From positions 1 through 7,556 of the forward strand of contig JAITAE010000003.1 in assembly GCA_031284295.1 (NCBI GenBank): a DNA stretch of 7,556 nucleotides. The letters are read 5' to 3'. Each line of letters starts with the position of its first letter. The stretch's first letter is position 1. The notes beneath the pieces were generated by a model. That model had not been told where the DNA came from, made no database searches, and was given only the letters and a program-made list of their open reading frames with translations. A program made the position numbers and the translations under genes. This document shows, piece by piece, positions 7,195-7,556 of this stretch. This DNA comes from Spirochaetaceae bacterium. GTDB lineage: Bacteria; Spirochaetota; Spirochaetia; Treponematales; Breznakiellaceae.

Positions 7195-7345
7195 GGCGCA
7201 TTTCCGCCTACGGCGGAAACCGGGCTTTCCGGGGCTGCGCTACCGCTCCGGCCCCGCCTGCGGCGTGGCTAAACCCCTCCAATCCCTTGCGCGGAGCTTC
7301 TTGTCCTGAACAGGCTCCCGCACGGGAAAACCGGTATTTATAATA
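7195..7345. repeat. GC-rich palindromic intergenic segment
   Basis: No gene is seen here. It contains a perfect hairpin, TTTCCGCC and GGCGGAAA with loop TAC (7201-7219); CGGGGC (7230-7235) pairing with GCCCCG (7251-7256); a short CGCC/GGCG stem with loop TGC (7255-7265); and GGAGC (7293-7297) pairing with GCTCC (7314-7318) around CCTG-AA-CAGG (7305-7314). The density of palindromes and the lack of coding potential suggest another dispersed repeat family; only one copy is in the window, so this is an inference. Confidence 0.5.
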
Positions 7346-7346
7346 G

Positions 7347-7385
7347 TGTTGGGATACTACGCGCCTTTCACCCAACAACGGTTGG
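7347..7385. other. Competing stem-loops before the 3' palindrome
   Basis: TGTTGGG (7347-7353) can pair with CCCAACA (7371-7377). Alternatively CCAAC (7372-7376) pairs with GTTGG (7381-7385) over a 4-nt loop. The two structures share the CCCAAC segment and exclude each other. There is no gene nearby for a switch to control on this strand within the window, so function is unknown. Confidence 0.35.
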
Positions 7386-7407
7386 AGTTTGCGCTTCGCG
7401 CAAACTC
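7385..7407. repeat. GAGTTTGC palindrome, 3' relative of the 5' repeats
   Basis: The perfect 10-bp arms GAGTTTGCGC (7385-7394) and GCGCAAACTC (7398-7407) enclose loop TTC. The outer arm GAGTTTGC/GCAAACTC is the same as in the hairpins at 18-59, 146-188 and 279-321, but here the stem closes directly with no inner hairpin. Confidence 0.85.
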
Positions 7408-7412
7408 TCTAA

Positions 7413-7472
7413 GGAAGCACTGATTTATGCGAATGCGCATTCGTCAACGTAGTTGACGCAATCGGTGCTACT
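7413..7472. mobile_element. 60-bp mini-element with imperfect inverted ends
   Basis: The left end GGAAGCACTGATT (7413-7425) matches the reverse complement of 7460-7472 at 10 of 13 positions, and it matches the left end of the 521-660 element at 12 of 14 when extended by one base. Inside lie the perfect palindrome GAATGCGCATTC (7431-7442) and the hairpin CGTCAAC/GTTGACG with loop GTA (7442-7458). The flanks read CTAA on the left and TTAA on the right, which is not an exact duplication. It may be a reduced relative of the upstream element. Confidence 0.45.
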
Positions 7473-7475
7473 TTA

Positions 7476-7499
7476 ATGCGAATGTCAACGAAGTTGACA
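7476..7499. repeat. Second ATGCGAATG plus GTCAAC palindrome copy
   Basis: ATGCGAATG at 7476-7484 repeats 7427-7435. It runs into a perfect hairpin, TGTCAAC (7483-7489) and GTTGACA (7493-7499) with loop GAA, which shares the GTCAAC/GTTGAC stem of the hairpin at 7442-7458 but has a different loop. Confidence 0.7.
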
Positions 7500-7530
7500 C
7501 TCCTTCCTTAATGGGTTAAGCAGGATGGGA

Positions 7531-7555
7531 GATCAACGTGCTTTGCACGTTGATC
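7531..7555. repeat. Perfect 11-bp hairpin at the window edge
   Basis: The arms GATCAACGTGC (7531-7541) and GCACGTTGATC (7545-7555) enclose loop TTT. This is another palindrome with a 3-nt loop; the structure may continue past the window. Confidence 0.75.
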
Positions 7556-7556
7556 C

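Overview
The window looks like part of a spirochaete chromosome, most likely Treponema or a close relative. This is an inference from an unusually large LptD-like outer-membrane barrel, a DUF58 protein fused to it by an ATGA overlap, an HtrA/DegP protease, and intergenic DNA full of repeated palindromes. No rRNA or other lineage marker is present, so the genus is a guess. No tRNA, CRISPR array, transposase or phage gene is visible.

Layout. Positions 1-510 are non-coding repeat DNA: three copies of a roughly 130-bp mosaic repeat built from palindromes with 3-nt loops, then seven and a part copies of a 22-bp hairpin repeat. Positions 521-660 hold a MITE-like element with imperfect terminal inverted repeats, nested internal stems and a TTAG on each side. 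Positions 661-750 are the leader of the first gene. Three genes on the + strand follow: the LptD-like protein (751-4281), the DUF58 protein (4278-5489), and, after a 137-bp gap with a terminator-like hairpin, the HtrA protease (5627-7138). Positions 7139-7556 are non-coding and again rich in palindromes, including one whose stem core matches the 5' repeats and a 60-bp mini-element whose end resembles the end of the 521-660 element.

How the genes may fit together. LptD proteins are outer-membrane barrels that insert lipopolysaccharide (or, in spirochaetes lacking LPS, perhaps another amphiphile) into the outer leaflet. The DUF58 protein is translationally coupled to it. DUF58 proteins usually work with MoxR-type ATPases, but none lies in the window. 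HtrA is a periplasmic protease/chaperone that in other diderms degrades misfolded outer-membrane proteins, so an envelope-biogenesis theme is reasonable, though HtrA appears to be a separate transcription unit.

The genes themselves are mostly recognisable families. The most unusual points are the SAP-like helical motif near the N-terminus of the exported LptD-like protein, and the modular palindromic repeat system flanking the gene cluster on both sides, in which stems and loops appear to be exchanged like cassettes.
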